Of a stretch of 64,000 nt of DNA, positions 1-8,527 are shown one piece after another. The stretch is from contig NZ_JACKTY010000031.1 in the NCBI RefSeq assembly GCF_025822605.1, positions 82,476 to 146,475 on the forward strand, in the 5' to 3' direction. The notes below the pieces were generated by a model. The model ran no database searches. It had not been told where the DNA came from and was given only the letters and a program-made list of their open reading frames with translations. Source of the stretch: Mycolicibacterium komossense (lineage in GTDB: Bacteria > Actinomycetota > Actinomycetes > Mycobacteriales > Mycobacteriaceae). A program made the position numbers and the translations under genes. Position 1 is the stretch's first letter, and every line of letters starts with the position of its first letter.

Positions 1-1608
1 CTCGGTATCGGCAGCGGCGCAGGCGCAGGCCTCGGCCTCGGCGGCGGCGCCGAACTCGGCGGCGGATTCGAAGCCGGACTCGGCGGACACGCCGGCGCAG
101 GACTCGGTATCGGCAGCGGCGCAGGCGCAGGCCTCGCGGCCGGTGCGCACGGTGGCGCCGGACTCCACGGCGCAGCAGGACTCGGCGGAAATGCCGCGTT
201 GAACGCACAGGGGGTCGGCCGGAGCGGGACCGGCTTCGGGGAACGTCGCGACGATCGACCGACGATCTCGGACCGGCCCGCAGGCGATGCCGCGATCGGA
301 ACTGGCGGCGGCGTCAACGCCGGAGGCCAAGCGGGGTTCTCCGGCGGCGGCGCGGCCGGGGTCGCCACCCCGCTCGGAGGGGCTTCGCTCAGCAGCCAGA
401 CAGCGGCCGGCGGCGGAACCTCGTTCGGCGTGGGCAACACCGGCTTCTCGGGTCAAAGCGGTGCCGGCTTCTCCAACAGCACCTCGGCCGGGCTGTCGAG
501 CCCGGTGGGCGGCGTGTCTGTCGGCAGCCAGACAGCGGCCGGCGGTGGCGCATCGTTCGGCACGGGCAACGCCGGGTTGGCCGCCCAGGGCGGCGCCGGG
601 ATGGCCAACGCAACCTCGGCCGGCGTCATGGGCCCCCTCGGTGGAGCGACCGTCACCAGCCAGGCGGCGGCCAGCGGCAACGTCGCCGCAGCCGGACTAC
701 TGGGCGGTGGCACGAGTGCCAACCTCGCCAGCCATAGTGGCCTGCAGAGCGGCGCGTCGTTTGGCGCGGCCGGCCTGGCCGGGCAGAGCAATACGGGCAC
801 CGCGGCCGACGGACACAGCAGCATCCTCGGCGACGAGAGCACCGCACTGGGCGGCCACAGCAACGTCCAGGCTGCTAGCTCACTGACCGGTGCGGGGCTG
901 AACAGCCAGACCAGCACGGGCATCGCGGCCGGCGGACACAGCAGCATCCTCGGCGACGAAAGCGCCGCACTGGGCGGACACAGCAGCATCCTCGGCGACG
1001 AAAGCGCCGCACTGGGCGGACACACCACCACCCAGGCGACGACGTCGCTCAGCGGTGCCGGACTGTCGAGTCAGACCGGCGGCAGCACGTCGACCGCGGT
1101 CAATGGCAGCACCAGCCACGGCAGCATTCTCGGCGACGAGAGTGCTGCGCTGAACAGCCACACCACCGCGAGCCAGAACGTCATCACCGATCACAGCTCG
1201 ACGGCTCCGACCGGTCAGGTCATCGACACGACGGGTTCGACGGCCGCCACAGGTTCGACGGGTTCGACCGGTCACGTCATCGACACCACCGGCTCGACCT
1301 CGGCCAACACCGGCGTCACCTCGCACAGCGGATCGGTCATCACAACGCCCGAAAGCAGTGCGCCGGCGGGTCAGCCGAGTTCGGTCGACACCAGCCACGC
1401 GGCCGTCGACAACCACGCCGCGATCAGCGCGTCGACTCAGGCCGCCGTCGCACCCGATCACTCGACAGTCGATTCCTCGGCTGCCGCATCGGCCGACTCC
1501 TCGAGTCACGCCCCGCTGTTCGACACGAGTCACGATGCAGTGGCGACGCATTCGGACGTCGACACCAGTGCGGCAACGCACACCCAGCTGGGCCATCACG
1601 GATTCTGA
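1..1608 (+). CDS. IniB-like Gly/Ala-rich repeat protein (5' truncated by window edge)
   Basis: The reading frame is open from base 1, so the N-terminus lies outside the window. About 535 residues are visible. The first part is almost wholly Gly/Ala/Leu/Ser, with repeats of the form AGLxxQxGAG and SSQTAAGGGxSFGxGN. The second part carries four copies of a SILGDESxAL motif, two of them encoded by a perfect 42-bp tandem duplication at 931-1014. The end is Thr/Ser/His-rich with a repeated VIDTTGST element. Mycobacterial IniB proteins (isoniazid-inducible, Gly-rich, cell-envelope-associated) have the same composition and a similar GDILGHEGAALG element, which is the basis for the name. In M. tuberculosis iniB precedes the dynamin-like iniA and iniC. 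Here the next gene is convergent, so this copy stands alone. The biochemical function is unknown. Any low-complexity surface protein is the alternative. Confidence 0.7.
   Translation, partial: LGIGSGAGAGLGLGGGAELGGGFEAGLGGHAGAGLGIGSGAGAGLAAGAHGGAGLHGAAGLGGNAALNAQGVGRSGTGFGERRDDRPTISDRPAGDAAIGTGGGVNAGGQAGFSGGGAAGVATPLGGASLSSQTAAGGGTSFGVGNTGFSGQSGAGFSNSTSAGLSSPVGGVSVGSQTAAGGGASFGTGNAGLAAQGGAGMANATSAGVMGPLGGATVTSQAAASGNVAAAGLLGGGTSANLASHSGLQSGASFGAAGLAGQSNTGTAADGHSSILGDESTALGGHSNVQAASSLTGAGLNSQTSTGIAAGGHSSILGDESAALGGHSSILGDESAALGGHTTTQATTSLSGAGLSSQTGGSTSTAVNGSTSHGSILGDESAALNSHTTASQNVITDHSSTAPTGQVIDTTGSTAATGSTGSTGHVIDTTGSTSANTGVTSHSGSVITTPESSAPAGQPSSVDTSHAAVDNHAAISASTQAAVAPDHSTVDSSAAASADSSSHAPLFDTSHDAVATHSDVDTSAATHTQLGHHGF
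931..1014 (+). repeat. Perfect 42-bp tandem duplication inside the IniB-like gene
   Basis: Two adjacent identical 42-bp units (931-972 and 973-1014) each encode GGHSSILGDESAAL. Diverged copies of the same motif lie near 809-855 and 1117-1152. The unit is a multiple of three, so copy number can change without a frameshift. Confidence 0.9.
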
Positions 1609-1617
1609 TCGAAGACA

Positions 1618-1655
1618 ACAACAATGGCGCCATCTACGGGTGGCGCCATTGTTGT
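1618..1655. terminator. Bidirectional hairpin between convergent genes
   Basis: Perfect 15-bp inverted repeat (arms 1618-1632 and 1641-1655) around an 8-nt loop. It sits in the 49-bp gap between the stop of the IniB-like gene and the stop of the oppositely oriented metallophosphoesterase gene. There is no U-tract on either strand, so the call rests on stem strength and position. Confidence 0.75.
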
Positions 1656-1657
1656 AC

Positions 1658-2866
1658 TCAGCCGGCAGGTGCCCTGAGCGTCAACACGGTGATCTCGCTG
1701 GGCGCAAAAACCCGGAACGGCGGCCCCCAGAATCCGGTGCCGCGGCTGGTGTAGAGCTGGGTCCGCTCGCTATGTCTGCTCAGCCCGTGGACCACCGGTT
1801 GGTCGAGCCGGACCAGGAAGTTGAACGGCCAGATCTGCCCGCCGTGGGTATGACCGGAGAGCTGCAGGTCGACGCCGGCCTCGACGGCCTGCGGCACCTG
1901 TTTGGGCTGATGAGCCAGCAACAACACCGGCAGTGTGTGATCGTAATTGCCGAGGGCCGCTTGCAGATTCGCCCCATGCCCAGCGAGGCCGGAACTCTTG
2001 GCCGTCGCATCGTCGACGCCGGCGATGACGAGCCGGTCGCCGCCGCGCTCGATGACGATGTGCCGGTTGTGCAGCGCATCCCAGCCGATGCCCTGCATAT
2101 AGTCCAGCCAGCCCTGCGCTTCGCTGATGTATTCGTGATTGCCGGTGACGTACACCCGGGCGAACCGCGCCCGCATCGAGGCGAGCGGCCTGGCCTGGCC
2201 TTCACGCATTGCCGCCGTGCCGTCTGCGATGTCGCCGACGTGGCAGAGGACATCGGCGTCGAGATCATTGACGCGTTCAGCCACGCGCGCCGACCACCGT
2301 TCGCGATTCAGCGGCCCGAAGTGGGTGTCGGTGATCATCACCACCCGTAGGCCGTCCAGCCCGGCCCCCAACCGGGGGATGGCCACGTCGATGCGCCGAG
2401 TTCGCGGCACGCGCATGGCCTCGGTGTAACCCCACACGAGAAGCGCTGCGACAACGACGACCACAGCGCCGGCCACCGCACGTGAGCGCACCGGATCCGC
2501 GACCCCGACAACGGCCAACGCCAGGCGCAGCAGCTGGGCCAGGACCGACCACACGAATAGCACCCAGATCCCGCCGAGCAGGGCGTCACCGGTAATGGCC
2601 GCCCAGTCGCGGTGGCGGCGGCCGTGCCCTCCCGTCATCGCCGCGGGCAGCCCGGCGAATACTGCCGCGAACCCCAGCGAGCCGACCGCGAGCACCGCTG
2701 TCGGCCAGCGGTTCCCCGCGACCAGCAGCGTCCACCACGGCACCGCCAGCAGGGCCGCCATGATGACGAACACCAGGATCAGGCGCATCCACCGGCGCCG
2801 GGACCGCACACGGGGTGTGCGTTCGTCCTTGGCGATGCTGCCCTCAGTCACCAGCGGGACCGGCAT
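1658..2866 (-). CDS. Membrane-anchored metallophosphoesterase (YkuE/calcineurin-like)
   Basis: 402 residues. Four hydrophobic segments fill roughly residues 28-150. A calcineurin-like phosphoesterase domain follows, with the metal-binding series in order: DTHFG (180-184), GDIADG (about 211-216), GNHE (242-245) and a C-terminal HTHGGQ. This layout is typical of YkuE-like dinuclear-metal phosphoesterases facing the membrane. The substrate (phospholipid head group, nucleotide or other phosphodiester) cannot be read from sequence. The ATG at 2866 overlaps the end of the upstream decarboxylase gene by 23 nt, so the two are probably co-transcribed, though no functional link is obvious. Confidence 0.88.
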   Translation of the reverse strand: MPVPLVTEGSIAKDERTPRVRSRRRWMRLILVFVIMAALLAVPWWTLLVAGNRWPTAVLAVGSLGFAAVFAGLPAAMTGGHGRRHRDWAAITGDALLGGIWVLFVWSVLAQLLRLALAVVGVADPVRSRAVAGAVVVVVAALLVWGYTEAMRVPRTRRIDVAIPRLGAGLDGLRVVMITDTHFGPLNRERWSARVAERVNDLDADVLCHVGDIADGTAAMREGQARPLASMRARFARVYVTGNHEYISEAQGWLDYMQGIGWDALHNRHIVIERGGDRLVIAGVDDATAKSSGLAGHGANLQAALGNYDHTLPVLLLAHQPKQVPQAVEAGVDLQLSGHTHGGQIWPFNFLVRLDQPVVHGLSRHSERTQLYTSRGTGFWGPPFRVFAPSEITVLTLRAPAG

Positions 2867-4532
2867 TCGCTGCGGCGGCCGAGTGGGCCAGGTCGGCGAG
2901 CACCGGCGGAAGGTCGAGTCTGGGTACGACGGCTTCGATGATCACCATCTTGTCCCGATGCGCGGCGGCCGTCGTAAGTGCCTCGTCCAGTTCGGCCTGG
3001 TTCTCCGCCCGGAAGCCCAAATGTCCGTGGGCACCGAGAGCCCCGAGGAGGTCGAGCCATTTCCAGGCGACGATATCGTTGTAGTACGCGTCTTCGCCAT
3101 GGATTGCGCGTTCGATGGTGTAGCCGCCATTGTTCACCAGGACGATGACGGCGGGAATGTTTTCCCTTGCCAGACAACCCAATTCCTGAACGGTCAGCTG
3201 CGCGGCCCCATCACCGATGAGCAACACCGGACGACGATCGGGATGGGCCAGCCCAGCGCCCAGCGTGGCGGGCAACGTATAACCGATCGACGCCCACAGG
3301 GGTTGACCGATGAAGGTGACCCCCGACGGCAGCCGGTGTTCGGCCATTCCGTAGAACGAGGTGCCTTGGTCGGCCAGCACGATATTGCCAGGAGTCAGCG
3401 CGCCGGCGATGCTGTCCCACAACGATTTCTGCGTCAGTGGTTCAGTGCGGTCCGGCGGGGGCGCAGCCGGCGGGCTGGGCGCGGTTTCTGGTGCCACGGA
3501 GCGGATGCCGCGATGCTGCAGAATCCCGGTCAGCGCGTGCAGGGCTGCTCTCATGTCGAGGGGCGCGAAAACCTTTCCCGCGACCACACTTTGATAGGGG
3601 CCGATGTCGATATTGCGCGCGGTATCGATGCGCTGGCTGAAGAAGCCGCTCACCAGATCCGTGAACTGTACGCCGGCCGTCACCAGTACCGGGGCCTGTT
3701 CGATACCCCTGCGGACCGGTTCCGGGCTGCCGGAACCGGAGTAGATGCCCAGAAAGCTCGGCGAGCTCTCGTCCACCAAACTCTTGCCCCACATCAGCGT
3801 GGCGTGCGGTACGACATCGGCAGCCAGCAGCGCTTCGAGTTCGGATACCGCCTGCAGCCGATGGACGAGGAGGTCGGCCAGCACGGTCAGCTGCTGGGTG
3901 CCGATGAGTTCGGTGGCCGCCTCGGTGAACAGGGCCAAAGCCCGTGGGCTGGTGTTATCGGCGTAGCGGGGTAACGGCTGAGACGGCGGCTCGGTGGGGA
4001 ACTCCGCGACGTCGGTGGCCAGCAGTAGATACCCGGGCCGCTTTTGTTCGCGGACCTCCGAAAGCACCCGGTCGATTTCGCGGGTGGCGGTGGCCGGAAC
4101 CAGATTTGCCTGTGCACAAGTGATTTCGCGCGCCATTCGAAGGAAGCGCTCGAAATCCCCGTCTCCGAGTGAATGGTGCACCACCCGTCGCGCCGCCTGC
4201 GTGTCTTTCGACGGAGCGCCCACAATGTGGACCACCGGCACGTGCTCGGCATAGCCGCCAGCGATGGCGTTGGCGGCCGACAACTCGCCGACACCGAAGG
4301 TGGTGACCAGAGCAGACATGCCGCGCAGTCGGCCGTAGCCGTCGGCCGCATATCCGGCGTTGAGTTCGTTGGCGTCACCGACCCAGCGGATCCGGTCATG
4401 GGCGACGACGTGGTCAAGAAACTTCAGGTTGAAGTCGCCCGGCACGCCGAATACCTCGGTGACGCCCAGTTCAGCGAGTCGATCCAGCAGATAGTCGCCG
4501 ACGGTGTAGCTGGCTTCGGGGATGGCGGTCAT
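2844..4532 (-). CDS. kdc: Alpha-keto acid decarboxylase (TPP-dependent)
   Basis: 562 residues, the normal length for the pyruvate/indolepyruvate/branched-chain 2-keto acid decarboxylase family. The N-terminal TPP pyrimidine-binding domain has GVPGDFNLKFLD and NELNAGYAADGYGR. The C-terminal pyrophosphate domain has the GDGAAQ...NNGGYTIE cofactor motif. It should release CO2 from a 2-oxo acid to give an aldehyde, in the cytoplasm. Mycobacterial orthologues are called Kdc (Rv0853c in M. tuberculosis, from memory). The preferred substrate (branched-chain or aromatic) is not visible. It begins with ATG, is divergent from the aldolase-like gene (66 bp between starts), and overlaps the downstream phosphoesterase gene. 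Confidence 0.92.
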   Translation of the reverse strand: MTAIPEASYTVGDYLLDRLAELGVTEVFGVPGDFNLKFLDHVVAHDRIRWVGDANELNAGYAADGYGRLRGMSALVTTFGVGELSAANAIAGGYAEHVPVVHIVGAPSKDTQAARRVVHHSLGDGDFERFLRMAREITCAQANLVPATATREIDRVLSEVREQKRPGYLLLATDVAEFPTEPPSQPLPRYADNTSPRALALFTEAATELIGTQQLTVLADLLVHRLQAVSELEALLAADVVPHATLMWGKSLVDESSPSFLGIYSGSGSPEPVRRGIEQAPVLVTAGVQFTDLVSGFFSQRIDTARNIDIGPYQSVVAGKVFAPLDMRAALHALTGILQHRGIRSVAPETAPSPPAAPPPDRTEPLTQKSLWDSIAGALTPGNIVLADQGTSFYGMAEHRLPSGVTFIGQPLWASIGYTLPATLGAGLAHPDRRPVLLIGDGAAQLTVQELGCLARENIPAVIVLVNNGGYTIERAIHGEDAYYNDIVAWKWLDLLGALGAHGHLGFRAENQAELDEALTTAAAHRDKMVIIEAVVPRLDLPPVLADLAHSAAAANAGPAGD

Positions 4533-4598
4533 CTCACCAGTGTGCCTTCCCCGGCCGGCGCCGCAGCTGGCCTAAGTGACACCTGGGAGACTCATCCG

Positions 4599-5654
4599 GT
4601 GACCCCACTGCATGATTCCTCCTCGCGCGGTTTCGCCTCTGACAACTATGCCGGTGCCCATCCTGAGGTGCTGGCAGCAATCGGCGAGGCCAACGGCGGG
4701 CACCAGGTCGCCTATGGAGGCGATGACTACACGGCACGTCTGCAGGAAGTGCTGCGTGGGCATTTCGGCGCGCAGACGGAGTCGTTTCCGGTGTTCAACG
4801 GGACGGGCGCCAATGTGACGGGCCTGACGAGCATGCTGCCGCGCTGGGGTGGGATCGTCACGTCGACCACGGCCCACATCAACACCGACGAGAACGCAGC
4901 ACCGGAACGCGTCAGCGGCCTCAAATTGCTCACCGTCCCCACTCCGAATGGAAAGCTCACACCGGAGCTGATCGACATCGAGGCGTGGGGCTGGGGCGAC
5001 GAACATCGCGCCCAGCCACTGGCGGTCAGCATCACCCAGTCCACCGAGTTGGGCACCCTCTACACCCCCGATGAGGTGCGCGCAATCGCCGATCACGCGC
5101 ATTCCCGCGGCATGACGCTGCACATGGACGGCTCGCGACTCAGCAACGCCGCCGCCGCCCTCGGTACCGAATTGCGCACCTTCACAACCGATGCCGGTGT
5201 CGATGTGCTCAGCCTCGGCGGCACCAAGAACGGCCTGCTCTATGGCGAGGCCGTCGTGGTGATCAATCCTGACGCCGCCACCGGGCTGCTCTTCCTGCGC
5301 AAGTTGTCGATGCAGCTCTGCTCCAAGATGCGCTTCGTTTCGGCACAGTTGATCGCGCTGTACGAGGGGGACTTGTGGCTGCGCTCCGCCCGTCATGCCA
5401 ACGCGATGGCCACCCGGCTCCGGCGTGCACTCGATGACGTTGCGGCCCTTCACTTCACCCAACCCACCCAGGCGAACGCGTTATTCGCCGTACTGCCGCC
5501 GGGAGCCGCTGACCGGCTGCGCGAGCAGTTCCGGTTCTACGACTGGAATCCCGCCGCCCGCGAAGTACGGTGGATGACCGCCTGGGACACCACCGAAGCC
5601 GATGTGGATGCGTTCGCCGCGGCGATCAGAGCCGAGCTCGGCCAGAAGCAGTAA
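4599..5654 (+). CDS. Low-specificity L-threonine aldolase-like PLP enzyme
   Basis: 351 residues from the GTG at 4599. The frame stays open further upstream, but that part runs antisense through kdc and lacks family sequence. The family start DNYAGAHPEV follows within 20 residues. The fold-type I PLP lysine is K210 in SLGGTKNG, preceded by the HMDGSR segment that supplies the PLP-ring aspartate. The family cleaves L-threonine or allo-threonine to glycine and acetaldehyde, or acts on related beta-hydroxy amino acids. It is divergent from kdc. A beta-eliminating lyase of the same family is the main alternative. Confidence 0.88.
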   Translation: MTPLHDSSSRGFASDNYAGAHPEVLAAIGEANGGHQVAYGGDDYTARLQEVLRGHFGAQTESFPVFNGTGANVTGLTSMLPRWGGIVTSTTAHINTDENAAPERVSGLKLLTVPTPNGKLTPELIDIEAWGWGDEHRAQPLAVSITQSTELGTLYTPDEVRAIADHAHSRGMTLHMDGSRLSNAAAALGTELRTFTTDAGVDVLSLGGTKNGLLYGEAVVVINPDAATGLLFLRKLSMQLCSKMRFVSAQLIALYEGDLWLRSARHANAMATRLRRALDDVAALHFTQPTQANALFAVLPPGAADRLREQFRFYDWNPAAREVRWMTAWDTTEADVDAFAAAIRAELGQKQ

Positions 5655-5657
5655 CCC

Positions 5658-6086
5658 CTAAGCCAGCCGCAAAAGCGGCAGCGCGCGGGGGCCGCGACGG
5701 GCCTGGATGTCGCGAACGAGGGCCTGAACCGCCTCTGCGACGGTGCGGTGGACCGGAACCGCAGGCCCGTCGGCGGACGCGCGTATCTCCGCCGCGTCCT
5801 CGGGACGGGCGACGATCGCGATCACCGTGCCGAGATCACCGGCGGCAAAGCTGCGCAGAGTATCCAGATCCGCGACGGCAGCCTCGGTGATGTCGATGAT
5901 CAAGGCCGTCTCCAGTCGTGTGAACCGGTAGAGATGGCGGTACACGCAGTCATCGTTGAGGGCGTCGACGCTGCCCCGGACGGTCAGAACCGTCGCGACG
6001 CCACGGGCGTAGGCCTGGATGACGGCTCTGCGGCAGTCGATGGCGTACCCGGCAGTGGCGGGGGACGTGCGGATGGCGAGAGTCAT
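5658..6086 (-). CDS. Small STAS-like hypothetical protein
   Basis: 142 residues starting at ATG 6086. The middle region (LTVRGSVDA...ALIIDITEAAVADLDTLRS) has the alternating strand-helix pattern and the conserved Asp-plus-small-residue context of STAS (anti-sigma antagonist) domains. A clear phosphorylatable Ser in the DSAG-type position is missing, with DLDTL in its place. That suggests a degenerate or non-phosphorylated STAS protein. It converges on the aldolase-like gene with 3 bp between stops. The partner is unknown. Confidence 0.6.
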   Translation of the reverse strand: MTLAIRTSPATAGYAIDCRRAVIQAYARGVATVLTVRGSVDALNDDCVYRHLYRFTRLETALIIDITEAAVADLDTLRSFAAGDLGTVIAIVARPEDAAEIRASADGPAVPVHRTVAEAVQALVRDIQARRGPRALPLLRLA

Positions 6087-6356
6087 AGGGCCCCGATCTA
6101 GATGTGTGGCAACGACACCCGGGCACTGACGGCAGTGACGTACGCCGGATGCTGACTGTTCGCGACAATCTTGACCGTCGAACCCGGGGGTTTGGCTGTG
6201 ACCACGCTGTGGCTTTCGCAGGAGCGGACGGTATGGGGGCTAGCCGGTAGCCGAGATGGCGGTCAGCGCTGACGACACCGGCGCCCACCTCGGCGAGAGT
6301 ACTTCCCATGGCCGCCGGCTGCCCTGGCCAGCGGCGAAACTTCGAGGAGGCGCCTC

Positions 6357-7406
6357 ATGACCACGTCCCTGATCCACAGCAGCCACACGGCGTCACTTCT
6401 CGACGGTGAGATCGTCGAGGAGTCCGAGTTGGGCTCGATGCGACGTGTCACGGCCGACAACCTCCCCATCCTCAACGGCATGTCCATCAAGCGAGTGCTG
6501 CTCAACCCCGGAGCGATGCGCACCCCGCACTGGCACGCCAACGCCAACGAACTCACCTACTGCGTGTCCGGCACGGCGCTGGTCTCCATCCTCGATGACG
6601 GCAGCACGTTCTCCAGTTTCGTCGTGACCGCCGGACAAATGTTCCACGCCAACTCGGGCTCCCTGCACCACATCGAGAACATCGGCACCGACGTCGCCGA
6701 ATTCATCATCGCGTTCCGCAGCGAGCGCCCCGAGGACTTCGGATTCGGCGCGACCATGGGTGCTTTCAGCGACGCTGTGCTGGGTAACACTTACGATCTG
6801 CCTGCCTCCGACCTGGCAAAGATCCGCCGCTCAACCGTCGACCACAAGCTCGCCGCGCGTATCGGCGATCCGGTGATCCCGGCGAGCGCGTATTTCAACG
6901 ATCCGCACAAGTTCGACATCGAAGCCCAGGAGCCGCCGCTGAACTATGTCTCGGGCAACGCGCGCTTCGCCCGCGACCAGTACTGGTCCGCACTCAAGGA
7001 CCTCTCGATGTACTCGCTGCGGGTCACCGAGGACGGGATGCGTGAGCCGCACTGGCATCCGGTGACCGCCGAGCTGGGTTACGTCCAGCATGGTGACGCC
7101 CGCATGACGATCATGAATCCCGATGGGACACTTGACACCTGGACCATGAAGGCCGGCGACATGTACTTCATCCCACGCGCCTACCCGCACCACATCGAAA
7201 ACATCGGACCCGACCCGTGGCACTTCCTGATCTTCTTCGACCAGCCCACCCCCGCCGATATCGGTTACCGCGCGTCGGCGAGCGCATACTCGCGTGAAGT
7301 GCTGGCCGCCGCCTTCAACACCCATATCGACGACCTGCCGGCCTTCCCCTTCACCCCCGCCGACCCGCTGGTCGTCAGCCGGGTCAACCCTGTCGACCCC
7401 CGCTGA
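6357..7406 (+). CDS. Bicupin protein (oxalate decarboxylase-like)
   Basis: 349 residues with two cupin barrels. Each has the metal-binding HxHxxxxE signature: H58/H60/E65 (HWHANANE) and H232/H234/E239 (HWHPVTAE), followed by a PHHIENIG or LHHIENIG segment holding the fourth ligand. This is the arrangement of oxalate decarboxylases and related germin-like proteins, so an Mn/Fe-dependent enzyme acting on a small carboxylic acid is likely, but oxalate specificity is not proven. No signal peptide is seen. A GAGGAG-type ribosome binding site lies just upstream of the ATG. A chloroperoxidase-like hydrolase follows after 35 bp, suggesting one transcript. A broken second copy lies at 10151-10575. Confidence 0.85.
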   Translation: MTTSLIHSSHTASLLDGEIVEESELGSMRRVTADNLPILNGMSIKRVLLNPGAMRTPHWHANANELTYCVSGTALVSILDDGSTFSSFVVTAGQMFHANSGSLHHIENIGTDVAEFIIAFRSERPEDFGFGATMGAFSDAVLGNTYDLPASDLAKIRRSTVDHKLAARIGDPVIPASAYFNDPHKFDIEAQEPPLNYVSGNARFARDQYWSALKDLSMYSLRVTEDGMREPHWHPVTAELGYVQHGDARMTIMNPDGTLDTWTMKAGDMYFIPRAYPHHIENIGPDPWHFLIFFDQPTPADIGYRASASAYSREVLAAAFNTHIDDLPAFPFTPADPLVVSRVNPVDPR

Positions 7407-7441
7407 CCTGTTCTCCTACCACCGAAACGAAAGGTACGACA

Positions 7442-8269
7442 ATGGCATACGTCACCACCTCCGACGGGACCGAAATCTTCTACAAGGACTGGGGTCAGGG
7501 TCAGCCCATCGTGTTCAGCCACGGCTGGCCGCTGTCGTCCGACGACTGGGACAACCAGATGCTGTTCTTCCTGGCGCAGGGCTACCGGGTGATCGCCGCC
7601 GATCGCCGGGGCCACGGCCGCTCGACTCAGACCCCCGGTGGCCACGACGCCGACCACTACGCCGACGATCTGGCGGCGGTGGTCGAGCACCTCGATCTGC
7701 ACGACGCCATCCACGTCGGGCACTCCACCGGCGGCGGCGAGGTGGTCCGCTACATCGCCCGCCACGGTGAGAGCCGAGTCGCGAAAGCCGCACTCATCAG
7801 TGCTGTGCCACCGCTGATGGTGCAGACCGAAGCCAACCCCGAAGGCTTGCCCAAGAGCGTGTTCGACGATCTGCAGGCGCAGTTGGCGGCCAACCGCTCG
7901 GAGTTCTACCGTGCGCTGCCCTCGGGCCCGTTCTACAACTACGACAAACCCGGCGTCGAGCCGTCGGAGGCCATCATCGAAAACTGGTGGCGCCAAGGCA
8001 TGATGGGCGACGCGCTGTCGCATTACGACGGGATCGTGGTGTTCTCCCAGACCGATTTCACTGAGGACCTCAAGAAGATCACCGTACCCACCCTGGTGAT
8101 GCACAGCGTCGATGACCAGATCGTGCCCTACGTCGCCGCCGGCCCGAAGTCCGCCGCACTACTGCAGAACGGAACGCTGAAGACCTACGGCGACAACTTC
8201 CCGCACGGAATGCCCACCACGCACGCCGACATCATCAATGCCGACCTGCTGGAATTCCTGAAGGCCTAG
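7442..8269 (+). CDS. Alpha/beta hydrolase of the non-haem chloroperoxidase (perhydrolase) type
   Basis: 275 residues, the typical length. The oxyanion region is SHGWPLSSDDWD, the nucleophile is S95 in VGHSTGGGE, an acid lies in HSVDDQIVPY, and the histidine is in the C-terminal FPHGMPTTHAD. These are hallmarks of cofactor-free bromo/chloroperoxidases, which are esterases that also form peracids. The physiological substrate is unknown. It is placed 35 bp after the bicupin gene behind a GAAAGG ribosome binding site, so both are likely co-expressed. Confidence 0.9.
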   Translation: MAYVTTSDGTEIFYKDWGQGQPIVFSHGWPLSSDDWDNQMLFFLAQGYRVIAADRRGHGRSTQTPGGHDADHYADDLAAVVEHLDLHDAIHVGHSTGGGEVVRYIARHGESRVAKAALISAVPPLMVQTEANPEGLPKSVFDDLQAQLAANRSEFYRALPSGPFYNYDKPGVEPSEAIIENWWRQGMMGDALSHYDGIVVFSQTDFTEDLKKITVPTLVMHSVDDQIVPYVAAGPKSAALLQNGTLKTYGDNFPHGMPTTHADIINADLLEFLKA

Positions 8270-8446
8270 CGAGAGGTCCCGCAAATTCGGCGGTGAGTTG
8301 GTGAAAGCTGCTCTGGCGTATGGCGATTGGTTCACCGCGACCGCGCGTCAGCCCGCACCGCCGGCCGATACCTACGGCGACCGGATTCCGGCGCCAGCGC
8401 TGGTGGATTTCCCCGTCTGACCGCAGCCCTACTTCACAGTCAGATT

Positions 8447-8481
8447 CGCTGACAGGCGGGCAACTCGCTGCAAGGCGGGCA
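8447..8481. promoter_or_regulatory. Pair of 16-bp near-identical direct repeats upstream of an acyl-CoA dehydrogenase gene
   Basis: Two copies (8447-8462 and 8466-8481) differing at two positions share CGCTG..AGGCGGGCA with a 19-bp period. They end 46 bp before the dehydrogenase start. They could be tandem operator sites. There is no functional evidence beyond repetition. Confidence 0.3.
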
Positions 8482-8527
8482 GATCGGACCGTCCCCGGGC
8501 CGCCGCACTTCCGCTAGCGTCTGCGTC

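Noticed and set aside
931..1014. Repeat block as a CRISPR-like array
   Set aside because: Units are adjacent without spacers and lie inside a coding frame in register.
453..1031. Long antisense open frames through the IniB-like gene
   Set aside because: They mirror the sense repeats, have no ribosome binding site and low-complexity Pro/Ala/Arg composition; open only because of codon bias.
1358..2350. 330-codon plus-strand frame
   Set aside because: Antisense to the metallophosphoesterase and out of frame with the IniB-like gene; no domain or start signals.
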